From assembly GCA_002104985.1 (NCBI GenBank), contig MCGO01000138.1:36780-100779 (forward strand): 64,000 nt of DNA, written 5' to 3'. Shown piece by piece: positions 47,672 through 57,746 of the stretch. This DNA comes from Rhizoclosmatium globosum (lineage: Eukaryota; Chytridiomycota; Chytridiomycetes; Chytridiales; Chytriomycetaceae). Each line of letters opens with the position of its first letter. Positions within the stretch are counted from its first letter, which is position 1. The notes under the pieces were generated by a model. It searched no databases and was not told where the DNA came from. It was given only the letters and a program-made list of their open reading frames with translations. The position numbers and the translations under genes were made by a program.

Positions 47672-49508
47672 ATGTCGAGTTCTGCGTCGCCATCGTCTCA
47701 GGGCCAAATCCAAATTGAAGGCAAGTCGTGCGGCCGATGTGTCCGACAGAAGCGGCCGTGCGACTCTGGACGGCCCTCCTGTGCGCGATGTCTCAAAGCC
47801 GGGCTTGCCGCCGAGTGCTCGTACAAGCGTGATTTCAAGCCGCGCGTGAGTGGCCGTTCCGTGTTCATTGCCTGATTAGTAAGCGGTGGTGTTGTTCAAC
47901 TTGTAGGCCGTCCACAGGAGGCAGTCGCTGCAACAACCACAGCAAACCCTTCAACTCGAAGATGCCGACTTGATGCCCACAGCGAAAGACTTTGATCTCG
48001 TGCTCAATTGGTTCTCTTGTAATCCATTAAGCGCCGAAAACGTAACATCGCAAATTGATGCCACTTCGTTCCTCTTGAGCTTTGTGTGCCAACCGGCTCC
48101 ACTGAGACTCATTGTCTGCGCGTTAGCTGCCTATTTTACAAAACAAGATGAGAAAGTTACTTTGGGTTACTATCACCGTGCGGTGAAAGCTGTTTCTAGA
48201 ATTGATCTTAGAAAGCCCTCCATAGCATCAGTCGCAGCTTTTGTTTTCATTCAAGAGTTTTGCATCGGATACCTTGGAGTTACATTTGGAAAGCCATATT
48301 TCTTGACGGCATTGAGGCAAATGAGCCAGTTGGCTCTTGATATTGATCCCGATGATTCTCCCTGGCTTTATCATCTGAACTTGACACAAGTCCAAAAAGA
48401 AGAACGCCGCCGAATCTTTTGGAGTATGTGCTACTATCATTACCAACTGTTGAGTATTTCGCGAGATGAACCAAACGTCATACTCAACTTATCATCCGTA
48501 AAGCCTATGAAGGCGATTCCCGGAACTTCGTTTCATGCTGCTGAGTTTATTCCTTGGGAATGCAAAATACTTGCTGTTATATCAAAAATCAAGGCCTCGT
48601 TCGCGGAACCTCCCTTAGATCCATTTGATTTGATTGCCTCTTCAGAAACCATAAATCTTGGTGCACAAGTTTTATCTCTTGCAATACCACCGCAGTTCAT
48701 TCTTACCACAAGTTCTGGCGAGCTCACACCAGACGAACACGCAAACTTTGTGGCACAGCTGTCTGGATTATCTGCAAGAGGAGAGGCGACAGGGACCATT
48801 GGTATCACTTTGTTTTACAATGCAGCTATTTGCATTCTTCATCATCCCAAACTTCTGTTGTTGGGATTCTTACCTTCTACCGCAACCCTTTCGGCCGAAC
48901 AGGTCACCATTCTATCTTTGGCCATAGATCAAGCAATTGCAGCTGCTGTTGAGATCTCAGTAGTCTGTGAATTCTTGCTGGCTCCTGTCGCCGGTCTTAA
49001 CTCTCCCCAAAATTTGAAATTCTGGGGAATCCAACTCTTCACTGCAGTCAGCATGTTTCAAGGATTAACCACTCTTTGGTTCGTAGCCTGCCGCCTTCCG
49101 TTGCATTGGTGGATTAGCAAGCGGCACAGTCGTTTTCTAATGAAGCGAGCGATGATAATTGCACAAGTGATTCATCAACTCGATTCAGGACACCGTCCAA
49201 ACCAAAAGCCGTTTGAAATGCTACAGCCTCTTGTTCGCACATCTGAAGCTATGCTGCAAGAAATGAACAAAATGGTTGGAGAACGCGATGACAGACCTTC
49301 ACCGTTTTCAGAGCAATCGAATTTGGATGATCTTATCGTCAGTATGAAAGTATTGAGCGTGGGGGAAGTAGAGGTTCCTGATTCCCAACAAGAGCCTTGG
49401 AGTCATTTGGGGATGATGGGCGTTGAATTAGAAGGGGGTATCAAATGGTATGGGCGCTTTGAGATAGAATGGCGAGAATTTTGGAACTCGCTCTCATTAT
49501 TAGAATAA
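47672..49508 (+). CDS. Zn2Cys6 transcription factor, array member 4
   Basis: Two exons, about 590 residues. The start at 47672 (MSSSASPSSQGQIQIEGKSC) precedes zinc cluster CGRCVRQKRPCDSGRPSC/ARCLKAGLAAEC, whose last spacing is two residues longer than in its relatives. After the only intron (GTGAGT...TTGTAG, ending at 47906) come ADLMPTAKDFDLVLNWF, PAPLRLIVCALAAYF, YYHRAVKAVSRIDLRKP, DPDDSPWLYHLNLTQVQKEE/RRRIFWSMCYYHY, LQLFTAVSMFQGLTTLWFVA-type segments and the C-terminal box QEPWSHLGMMGVELEGGIKW...IEWREFW. It has lost most introns present in members 1-3. Divergent from the SAM gene, with about 220 bp between starts. Confidence 0.85.
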
Positions 49509-49618
49509 ATCAATGCCTTTGCTTCTTGAAGGAACGTTTCCCTTCTGGAACCAAAGGCAAAAAGGGAAACTCTTCTTCTGCCCACACAATCTCACCACAC
49601 AATCAAAAACGGTTAATA

Positions 49619-51461
49619 ATGCCTCACACCGGCCGGCGAGAACCCTGCCGCCGCTGCCGATCACTAAGAAAGAGATGTGAAGTACCCGAAGAGGGACAGC
49701 CGTGTCCTCGGTGCAAACGGTTCAACGAACGTTGTGTGTACGACAACAGTGCTCAAATTGGTAACATTGTCCAAGTGCAAACACAGTCGCCGTCAGCCCA
49801 GTCAGACGCGAGCAGCGCCACCCAACTCGGAGTACTGGAATCTATTGCCCGTATCGACGTTGACTGGCGCACTTCAGCCTCGCTGCCAAGACCTTCTCAT
49901 CTCGTTGAGTCACATCCTGCAGACTCCGATGGGGCTATTCATCACTATTTGCTTTCACATTCAAGCGTGGGAAGTCCGTCGTTTGGTCAAGTTTCCGGTT
50001 TAACCGTGAAGAACTTGCCGATTGAACTTCGGTTTCCTATTTTGGCGCTACAATCACACATCAACAACGACTTTCAAAATGCACTCAAGTTTTATTCTCT
50101 TGCAAAAAAGTTTGACGATGAGCCGTCGATTCATCGGATTCAAGCTCTTCTTTTGTTGACTGTCTTTTCATTCAATGCCAGCCAACCTCTTTCTGCCCGG
50201 ATTCTCTTGACCCAAGCTATTCAGATGATCCAGTACCTTCCATCTTTTCAAGATCCATCCAATAAGTCACACTCTCCTGAGGAACGAACAGCGTTTTGGA
50301 CCGCCAACGTTTTACTTCAAGGTATTCCCTCCTAAAATGCATCCTATTGTTCCGCTCATTGTTATTTGTATAGTGTATCGAATTTGTGGCCACGAAAACT
50401 TGATAACACTCACGTTAGACACAAATCGAGTGAATCCTCCTGAATATGAGCTGACGTCGCTATTTCCAAATATATCAAACCATTCTAGCGTGTACTATCT
50501 AAGTTCACTTCTGGACATTATGGAAAAGATTGCACGTTATCATTCTGTACCGCCTGACTCGTTGACTGGTCTCCTAAGATCAGCTTCTTTTGAACAGTTG
50601 ACAACAGACCTTCTTGGCTGGCGCGGGCAGTATCCGGAGAGATTCCTTCTGGCTCAAACAGATATTACTGCTCGAAAAAAGGAGATTGAAGGGACCAGTA
50701 TCCTCTTACTCAACTTTTATTGGCAAGCCGCCATGCCGATTCTATATCGGCAACATTTACTGGTTACTGGCTACCTTGATGTTTTTTCAAGTCGATTGAC
50801 GCCAATGGATTTGAGAATATTGCAGACGTCTTTAAATTTCAGCATTATTGCAGCACTGGAAATCGCAGAGATGAACAACGTGCTTCGAAGTGCCTATCCA
50901 GATTCGTTTTGGAGAGAGTTTGGCTTACTCATCTATCCTATGTTTGATGCGATGATCGTACTCTGGTTCGTGACTTGTAGGACATTACCTTCTTGGTATG
51001 AACGAATATCAAAAGACCATCTTCAAGGCAGCTCGACTCAAATGGGAGACAAAGACCGACGGCATTTACGCGATTTGGCATCGGGTCTCGTTAAAACACT
51101 TCAAAACTTTAAAGACGCCGATCTGCGTCCTCCAAGTGATGCTCCAAATGTCGAAAACGAGTTTCCTCTTTTGGCTGGTGCAACTTACATGCTTGCTGAA
51201 ATCGAAGACGTTGTGATTCAGACCGAAAATGGAGACCAACCGACGCGTCATATTAGCAACAAATCTTCTGTCGATGTGGATACGTTGGTGCTTGAGTGGC
51301 AGCCGTTTTCTCTTGGTCGCAATACTTCTGCTGGGGATAAATGTGAAAAGCTCGTGCCGTTTGCATTCTTGGGACTTCTTGGACAAGACGTTGAAGGAGG
51401 AATTCAATGGCCCAATGAAGATAAATGGAGAACGTTTTGGGACACCATCGCAAGTGAATAA
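49619..51461 (+). CDS. Zn2Cys6 transcription factor, array member 5
   Basis: Two exons, about 596 residues. Start MPHTGRREPCRRCRSLRKRC leads into zinc cluster CRRCRSLRKRCEVPEEGQPC/PRCKRFNERC; the loop between the third and fourth Cys is longer than usual. A shorter fungal-specific domain follows (NDFQNALKFYSLAKKF, IHRIQALLLLTVFSFNASQP, TAFWTANVLLQ/VYRICGHEN, VYYLSSLLDIMEKI, FWREFGLLIYPMFDAMIVLW). The C-terminal box is divergent: LVPFAFLGLLGQDVEGGIQW....KWRTFW. The intron (GTATTC...GTATAG) lies where members 1-3 also have one, between the FW(x)6-7 helix and the next segment. The most diverged member and the last of the array, 116 bp before MBOAT copy 2. Confidence 0.84.
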
Positions 51462-51577
51462 GGCCCTTATTTCTTTAACACCATTCCATTCTGTAATCAT
51501 ATTTTTCATAATAATTATACAATAAACCGATCTGATCCCATGTGTTTCCATTTCTTCCAGAAGAGCGAAAACGTCAA

Positions 51578-53131
51578 ATGCCACAGCTTTTGACTCGAAT
51601 CGCTGACAGTTTGGGTGTGCCGGGAGATATCTTTATCGGCATCTATGTTCTGACATGTAATGTCTTTAAAGTTATCATCGCTCGCTTATAATTGGAGAGC
51701 ACAGGTGGCTACTGGTTTGTGCCGTTATACAGTCTGGTTCCGACGTTAGCCCACAACGCCCGCCACCTGTTTTCTATCGTGGTTTCTTGCCTAATGTATC
51801 TATCTTTGTTCGATCCGAAAGACTTTATAGAGCTATTCGCAATGTGCACAATCGTCTACTGCCTGACTTTCTCCTTGAAAAACAAAAGCTGGATGCCGCT
51901 AGCTGTATTCGGATACGTTATGACACATTTCTGCTACCGATTATTTATCATTCAGATTGTTTCTCTGATCCACGAGAAAGTGAGTCCGTAGCCACGATAA
52001 ATGACAAGCTTACGCCTTTCTTAGCATATTGACCCTGCAACGCCAATGATGGTGATGGTAATTCGACTCACAACATTCGCATGGAACATCCACGATGGCA
52101 CAAAGCAAGAAAAGGACGTGATCCCTGAAATCAAATCAAAAGTGATTCGACAGTTCCCAAGTCTCCTTGAATTTTACGGCTTCACCTGTTTCTTTGTAAC
52201 CTTCATAGCTGGACCCGCTCTCGATTTCAATGATTATCGTGAGTTTATTCTGCGGACGGGGGCGTTTACTGTGATCCCGTCGCGGACTATTCCCACCCTG
52301 AAACTCGTTGGAGCTGGGTTCTGTTTTGCAGGGTTATATGCTTTCTTGATGGAGAAGTACAAGTACGAGTTTACTGCAACACCTGAGTTTCTGGAAAACT
52401 ATACGTTTTTGGAACGAGTACTATACATGCAGGCAGCTGGATTCACGAGTAGAATCAAATATTATGCAGTGTTTAAGCTCTCTGAAGGCGCCTGCTGTTT
52501 TGCTGGAATAGGTTATTCGGGCGTGGACCCCAAAACAAAAGAACACGTTTGGGAAAGGGCACAGGGAGTTATCATTCGAGGCGTTGAAGGCGCTGAAAAC
52601 TTTAAGCAGCTGTTTGCGTCGTGGAATATGAAAACGGCGCTGTGGTTGAGGAACTGCGTGTATTTGAGGATGGTTCCACCTGGCGGCAAACCTGGGCCTC
52701 TTGTGACTTGGGCAACATTTATGGTTTCTGCGTTATGGCATGGATTCCATCCTGGATACTATTTGACGTTCGGAATGGGTGCTGCGTTCCCTGTGTTGGG
52801 TCGTTCAGCAAGGAAATATTTGAGGCCGTTGTTCTTGAAGCCGAGCAAGCTATATCCATACAAGATTGTGTATGACTTTCTGGGATGGTTTATTACTTGG
52901 ACGTCCTTGAACAGTATTGTTGCTCCTTTTGTAATTTGGTATCTGAAGGAAGCGTTAGCTGCCTGGCGATCTGTTGGTTATTATTCGATTGTTATTCTGA
53001 TTGTTGGTTTTGTTGTTTTGGATGGAAGTGGAGGAGGGAAATGGATTCGAAAGAATGTTGGGGCTTTGGTTGGGGCGGAACCTGTTGCTCGTACTATTAC
53101 CACAACACGAGAGAAACTCAAAGACCAATAG
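51578..53131 (+). CDS. MBOAT lysophospholipid acyltransferase, copy 2
   Basis: Paralogue of the gene at 34785, three exons, about 486 residues. MPQLLTRIADSLGVPGDIFI, LVPTLAHNARHLFSIVVSC, NKSWMPLAVFGYVMTHF, PMMVMVIRLTTFAWNIHDG, FFVTFIAGPALDFNDYREF, FLERVLYMQAAGFTSRIKYY and KLSEGACCFAGIGYSGVDP are collinear with copy 1. The catalytic Asn region is FASWNMKTALWLRNC; the catalytic His is in TFMVSALWHGFHPGYYLTF. Compared with copy 1 it has lost most introns (copy 1 has eight). Expected in ER membranes, remodelling phospholipid acyl chains. Head-to-tail downstream of array member 5. Confidence 0.88.
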
Positions 53132-53220
53132 CCACCGAGTATGAGTAATAAAAGAAAGTTTACTTTATACGCGTGGCTTTATTATTAAGTGTTGATAAGG
53201 AAAAGATGGCCCAATCCAAT

Positions 53221-54281
53221 TCAGTCATCTACAACTAGATTCTTTCGTGCTAGACAAGACTTAGATTGTGTCAGATGATACTGATAATTCTTGGTTAATA
53301 TTACGCAATAGAAAAACAAGAATGTGCACCTGAATGCCTCCAAGACTTTTGAAACTCTTTTGACAACTAAAACAATACAACTCCACAGTCTCGCGTAGAG
53401 TAGGTTCTCTCGGCTTCCTCCGAATATAAGTTCTTGGTCCTGGGGCCACATATTCACAGACAGCATTCCGGCGCAAACAATACCCACAAGATGGTCGTTT
53501 TCCATCACATCGTTTCTTTTGGTCGCGACAGCCTCGACAAGGTTCAGTATTTTTAGGTTTTGGTATAATTGGTGAGATTGGATCGAACGCGTCGGAGCTG
53601 TTGTTGCTACTGCTGCTATTGCTGATAGATGGTTGTATCGGCTCAGTCTGCGAGATTCTGTCGTACATACAAGGAACACCCCGACTTTTGCACTGTCCGC
53701 ATTCGGGTATCATTCTTGAGCACTTTCTCTTTAGCGTTCTGCATCCTGTACAGGAATTCATGCTAAGGTTGTCTTGATTCATGGTTTCTCCAAAAGATAC
53801 TGTGACAACTGGAATACTTGGTATATCTGAGTCATCTATGAGGGATGCTATGCTCATTACGTTTGGAGGCTCTAGTAGAGATGGTTTTGGTGATAGTTTT
53901 GGTGGCCGATCCAAAGGTTCCAAAGTTTGACTTGTCCAAGAACACTCCAGGCCTCTTTCTATACATCTTCCACAATGCGGTTTGACTAGATCACAACGTC
54001 TTCGTATGATTTTACAATGTATGCACTATGTTGCAAGGTTAGGTAAGGCTTGATGTCTGATACAAGAAACCTCACCTCCGAGAAAGATGGACTGCCGAAG
54101 AAGCTGAAAGTAGTGGGGACCTTGCATCTATCGTGTCTAGAGGAGCAGGCGAGACGGATAGTGAGACAGGACTCCTTGCTGTTGAGAACTGGTTTGGCGG
54201 GCCAACTTCCAAGAACCTGTTTTGATTCTCCCTCCCCTGACAATGGACATGTTTTGCCTCTGCTTCGTCATCTCCGGTCAT
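53221..54281 (-). CDS. Triple Zn2Cys6 protein with C-terminal C2HC finger and VMSIASLIDD motif
   Basis: Putative DNA-binding regulator without the fungal-specific domain. Three zinc clusters in order: CIHCKIIRRRCDLVKPHC/GRCIERGLEC, CTGCRTLKRKCSRMIPEC/GQCKSRGVPC and CRGCRDQKKRCDGKRPSC/GYCLRRNAVC. Between the first two lies VMSIASLIDD (about 53831-53860). After the third comes a separate finger, CFSCQKSFKSLGGIQ joined over a 51-bp intron to YHLTQSKSC (C-x2-C-x12-H-x6-C); the gene ends KNLVVDD at 53221. The 5' end is less certain: the ATG at 54281 gives MTGDDEAEAKHVHCQG and a Ser/Pro-rich exon whose frame meets cluster 1 only if one G is missing at the donor (CGGAG/GTGAGG, near 54076). Confidence 0.75.
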
Positions 54282-54463
54282 GAGGTTGTAAGAATAAATG
54301 GAGAGAGAGAATGGAGGCAGTTTTTTTATGCCAGTCCTTCTTGCCGATAGCCAACCCTAAATCAGTGAACCCAAGCCCAAATCGAACCTGCCTTTTCCAC
54401 TTATTTATTCAAAGAATGGTTATGCATAATAACCCGATGATGAGATTTAAACACAAAGTTTAA

Positions 54464-56114
54464 TTAATGGTTGCTTCCACCCAAACATCCAACGCAATTA
54501 TGAAGAAGCTCGTGGCAATAGATATCACATTCAAGACAAAAGAGATGCATACAATTCGGGCATTGGTATCGTCCACTCCCTTGTTGGTGTCTCATTTTTG
54601 AAATAACCTTTCCTTTTTCTTTTCCATCCACATCCATCAGATCTGCTGATACAACAGGGAATGCCACTTGACATGCACGACAATGAGTTGAATTTGAGCT
54701 GCGAGAGAGTGAAAAATGTGAGGTTCTCTCGAGAGAATATTAAATACCAAATGTATTACTCATACCTCTGCGACACTGGAATTTCAACAAACGGAGGAAC
54801 TGGAAACAAATGGTGGTATGATCTGGCTAACAAGACACTCGAGACAAGAGTCAAGGAACAGATGGGGCAGTCTGTTGGTAACGAACAGATTGTAGTTTTA
54901 CATCTGGGACATTCGTATCCAATTTGTGTGGGTTTCCCGTGACTTGAATAATATTTTTAACGAGAATGATTAGTAAGACAAAATCTCAGTAAGCAACGAA
55001 TCCTACTTTGCACAAATGGTTGGAGATGCGAATGATGTGCTTGATGGAAATCCCATTTCAATCATTGCGAGACTCGCAGTTTTCTCAGATTCAACTGCGG
55101 GTGGCGCTACGTGTGATGCCAAGACTTCTTTTAAGTGTTGTTCGTTCATAATCACGTTGTAGATTCCTGATTCGAGGATTCGGTTGTCAGACATGGGTTC
55201 ATAAACTCCAAGATAATCATCACACCTTTAGTTTCTTTGCAAATGTGTTTGCAGATTCGCATTTCAGCACTCAATCCAATGATAGAAACTCGAATGTTAT
55301 CTGCTTTCAAGCTTTGGATTGTTTCGCTGATATTTCCAGGATCACATGTAGTCAATGCACTATATAGAACCAATATCTCTCTGGATCCGTGGGATGGGAC
55401 GTGTCTTGTAGAAAAGGCTCAGCCAAGACAAGCGATTTGATCCACTCTACTCACAATAAACTCCGTCGCGCTATTTCAAGAGCATTTTGAAGCGAAGGTT
55501 CACCCCGTGGCTCACGGTTCGATTTGTTTTGAATTGCGGCAATGTGTTCGGCAGTGTTTCCAGTAAGTTCGGTATATTTCTCAGCACCGCCATCGCGTGT
55601 TGCAATCAAACCTATGCATCCAAGAGGGTTCACAGTGAGGAAGTGGTCAACATAGACCTGCGCGTTGTGAAGAACACATTCGAGACGGGTAGGCAGCAGA
55701 TAATCAGCGGGAGAAGCAATCGCCTCACTGCGTTCGATAGTTTTAACATCCAAGCAGTACTCCACCAAGAAAGGATAGTTGTACCTCATATCGAGGACGA
55801 GAAACTGGTGGCGAATCAGGCCACGGTGGACGGGCACCGCCGAGTTTGACAGGGCCAACACGTGACGGCGCCGTGCAAGTTTTTCGCGGGCAAGAGCGGC
55901 GACGTGGGCGGCGAGGGAGCCGCTGTCGTCTTCCTTTTGGATTGGTTTGTTGGTTACGAACGACTCGGACTTAAACCTTGAACTACGCAAAGACGCCGTC
56001 AACGACCCGCCTCACCTCGAGTGCATCCCACGAACGCTGGTACGCTGCTTCCCAGTGGTACATGCCGCCTTGGCCTGTGTTGCTGCCGGTCTGGGCCTCG
56101 TCTTCGTCAATCAT
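54464..56114 (-). CDS. SSL1: TFIIH core subunit Ssl1/p44 (GTF2H2)
   Basis: Subunit of TFIIH that binds and stimulates the XPD/Rad3 helicase in transcription initiation and nucleotide excision repair. Start at 56114: MIDEDEAQTGSNTGQGGMYH, WEAAYQRSWDALE, joined to EDDSGSLAAHV. A von Willebrand A-like domain follows: RGLIRHQFLVLDMRYN, NPLGCIGLIATRDGGAEKYT, ELTGN, GEPSLQNALEIARRSL, REILVLYSALTTCDPGNI, DNIRVSIIGLSAEMRICK. Then the zinc modules GYECPRCKTTICSLPTDCPI with LARSYHHLFPVPPF, and C-terminal CRACQVAFP plus YQCPNCMHLFCLECDIYCHE/LLHNCVGC. All expected zinc ligands are visible. Several short introns. A single-copy housekeeping gene embedded between Zn2Cys6 genes. Confidence 0.92.
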
Positions 56115-56435
56115 TTTGAATAAGAGAAAGAAGAAAGAAAGAACATCATATTAAACTTCACTTTTGGTTTTCAACTCTGTCTTCATTTGTTCCTTCACTC
56201 GATTACTTTGAGCAGCTACATTAAGTTCTTCTTGTCTCCCACGAATTCATAACCGATCCAGATGGAGCAAAAGCAATCTCCGACTCTATTTGAAACGACG
56301 CATTACACAACAAATCGAATCGATTCATAGTGACATACGAGAGGAGAACCACGATCCTGTTCGCGCAAAAATCGCGTAAGAGAGATTTGCTGCTGAAACA
56401 TAAAATCAAATTTTGTCGTCGAAAATCCTTCCCGC
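56115..56435. other. Divergent promoter region, SSL1 and small Zn2Cys6 gene
   Basis: 321 bp between divergent starts. A purine-rich run of GAAAGAA repeats lies just upstream of SSL1. No gene is seen here. Confidence 0.45.
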
Positions 56436-57032
56436 ATGGCGTCACCCTCTCCGAACGATATGGACGTGGCCACAAGTCTGCTCCAGCTAAACGAATCTCT
56501 GCACTACGAAAAGGATTCCGCTAGCTCCAAGGTCCCTCGGCCACTTCCGTGCTTCTGCTGTCGTCAGCAGCGAAAAAAGTGCGATCTGATTCGCCCCTCC
56601 TGTGCCCGATGCCTTCACAGAGGTACCCCCTGTGAATATCCTACTGGTAGAAAGCCCTACATGACCAAGGCCCGTAAACGACTGGCTCTAGAAGCCGAAC
56701 GGCGATCCGTTAGTAACATTACTAAGCCGTCAGCGGCTCCAAAAATTGAAGAACAAGACGCATCGCATGCTTCTTTACCACTCTCTCCAGTTTCGCAAGC
56801 ATCAATATCATGTCACCATGACCATGACCGTGACCGTGATTCGGTTCCGAGTCATCCTCCTGACACTATGCCACCCTCACCCAACGGCAACATCCCGCCA
56901 ATCAGTTTGGACCAACGCCTCACTCCTCAAGCTGATGCTATACAGAAAGTGAATCCTGATCAATACAGCTCCCACGAGGTTCCTGTCGCTCAATGGAGAA
57001 ATGTGATGAGTGTCAGTTCACTTGTTGATTGA
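56436..57032 (+). CDS. Small single-cluster Zn2Cys6 protein ending in VMSVSSLVD
   Basis: Single exon, 198 residues. An acidic/Ser N-terminus (MASPSPNDMDVATSLLQLNE) is followed by zinc cluster CFCCRQQRKKCDLIRPSC/ARCLHRGTPC and a basic segment (KPYMTKARKRLALEAERR), a typical cluster-linker arrangement. The rest is Pro/Ser/His/Asp-rich and disordered, with an HDHDRDRD stretch. The protein stops at VMSVSSLVD, the shared motif. It lacks a dimerisation coiled coil and the fungal-specific domain, so regulation would have to act through the tail. No frame problems. The TFIIH gene SSL1 is its divergent neighbour. Confidence 0.82.
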   Translation: MASPSPNDMDVATSLLQLNESLHYEKDSASSKVPRPLPCFCCRQQRKKCDLIRPSCARCLHRGTPCEYPTGRKPYMTKARKRLALEAERRSVSNITKPSAAPKIEEQDASHASLPLSPVSQASISCHHDHDRDRDSVPSHPPDTMPPSPNGNIPPISLDQRLTPQADAIQKVNPDQYSSHEVPVAQWRNVMSVSSLVD

Positions 57033-57746
57033 TTTCAAATACCTTTAGTTTAGCTGATGTAGAATTAAGTCCAATAAATCCTCACCCTTCGAAGTTATTT
57101 CTATGTATGATTTCTTTGACAGTTTGAAGTTACGTTCATGTATCATCTCTTTGACAGTCTTGAGTACTGGGGTATCGGGTATTTCCTTTGTTCTCTTGTG
57201 TATAATGGTGTTTTCTGCTTCGTAACTCAAGCATCTCTTAACACACAGTCAATAACATTTCCGAAACGAATGACTTGATGGGTTTGTGAAATTTGTTGAC
57301 TTAAGACTAGGCGCCCAAAACTTAGTGGAATATCATACTGTCAATTCAATAGTTCCAGGAAAACAACCAAACTGTGTCAAATGATAGGTCATTCATTAGT
57401 AAAGTTTCTTCCTGCAATTGCGGTTTCTCCCACTGTCCACAATTAAATTTACGTGTCTCTTTCAGTTTCATAAGATAACATCGCTTCATGAATAGTTGCA
57501 CTGAAATGTGACTCACCAATTCTCTGTTGGTGTAACGTTTCGGGGAAGACGTGCCGGGGTCTTCGAATCCCACTCCGATCTCTTGCCGTTGTCGCTCATT
57601 TATCGCCTGTGATCCAGTCTATTATCAATTACAAGGTATTATTCCAAACTGCTTTTCTATTCCGTAACCAAAATATTGATTTGCGGATACCACCGTTTCA
57701 GGATCTTGATGCCCGGCGACAATACTCGGAGAAAATCGTTAGGGAA
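57033..57746. other. Stretch with a possible broken minus-strand gene and a 5' leader intron
   Basis: The 714 bp before the double-cluster gene hold the uncertain minus-strand candidate at 57045-57599 and a likely leader intron of the plus-strand gene (GTATTA at about 57636 to TTTCAG at about 57701). Confidence 0.4.
57045..57599 (-). pseudogene. Unidentified minus-strand gene with frame problems
   Basis: A start at 57599 gives MSDNGKRSEWDSKTPARLPR NVTPTEN (two parts) before a GTGAGT donor; further down a frame reads ETRKFNCGQWEKPQLQEE, then YDIPLSFGRLVLSQQIS, HQVIRFGNVIDCVLRD, and, after one apparent missing base near 57238, LSYEAENTIIHKRTKEIPD to KGEDLLDLILHQLN, stop at 57045. All pieces look protein-like and are collinear, but splice phases do not fit cleanly. 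A 31-bp segment is repeated in tandem inside the last exon (KTVKEMIHERNF, KLSKKSYIEITS). Family not recognised. Confidence 0.4.
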
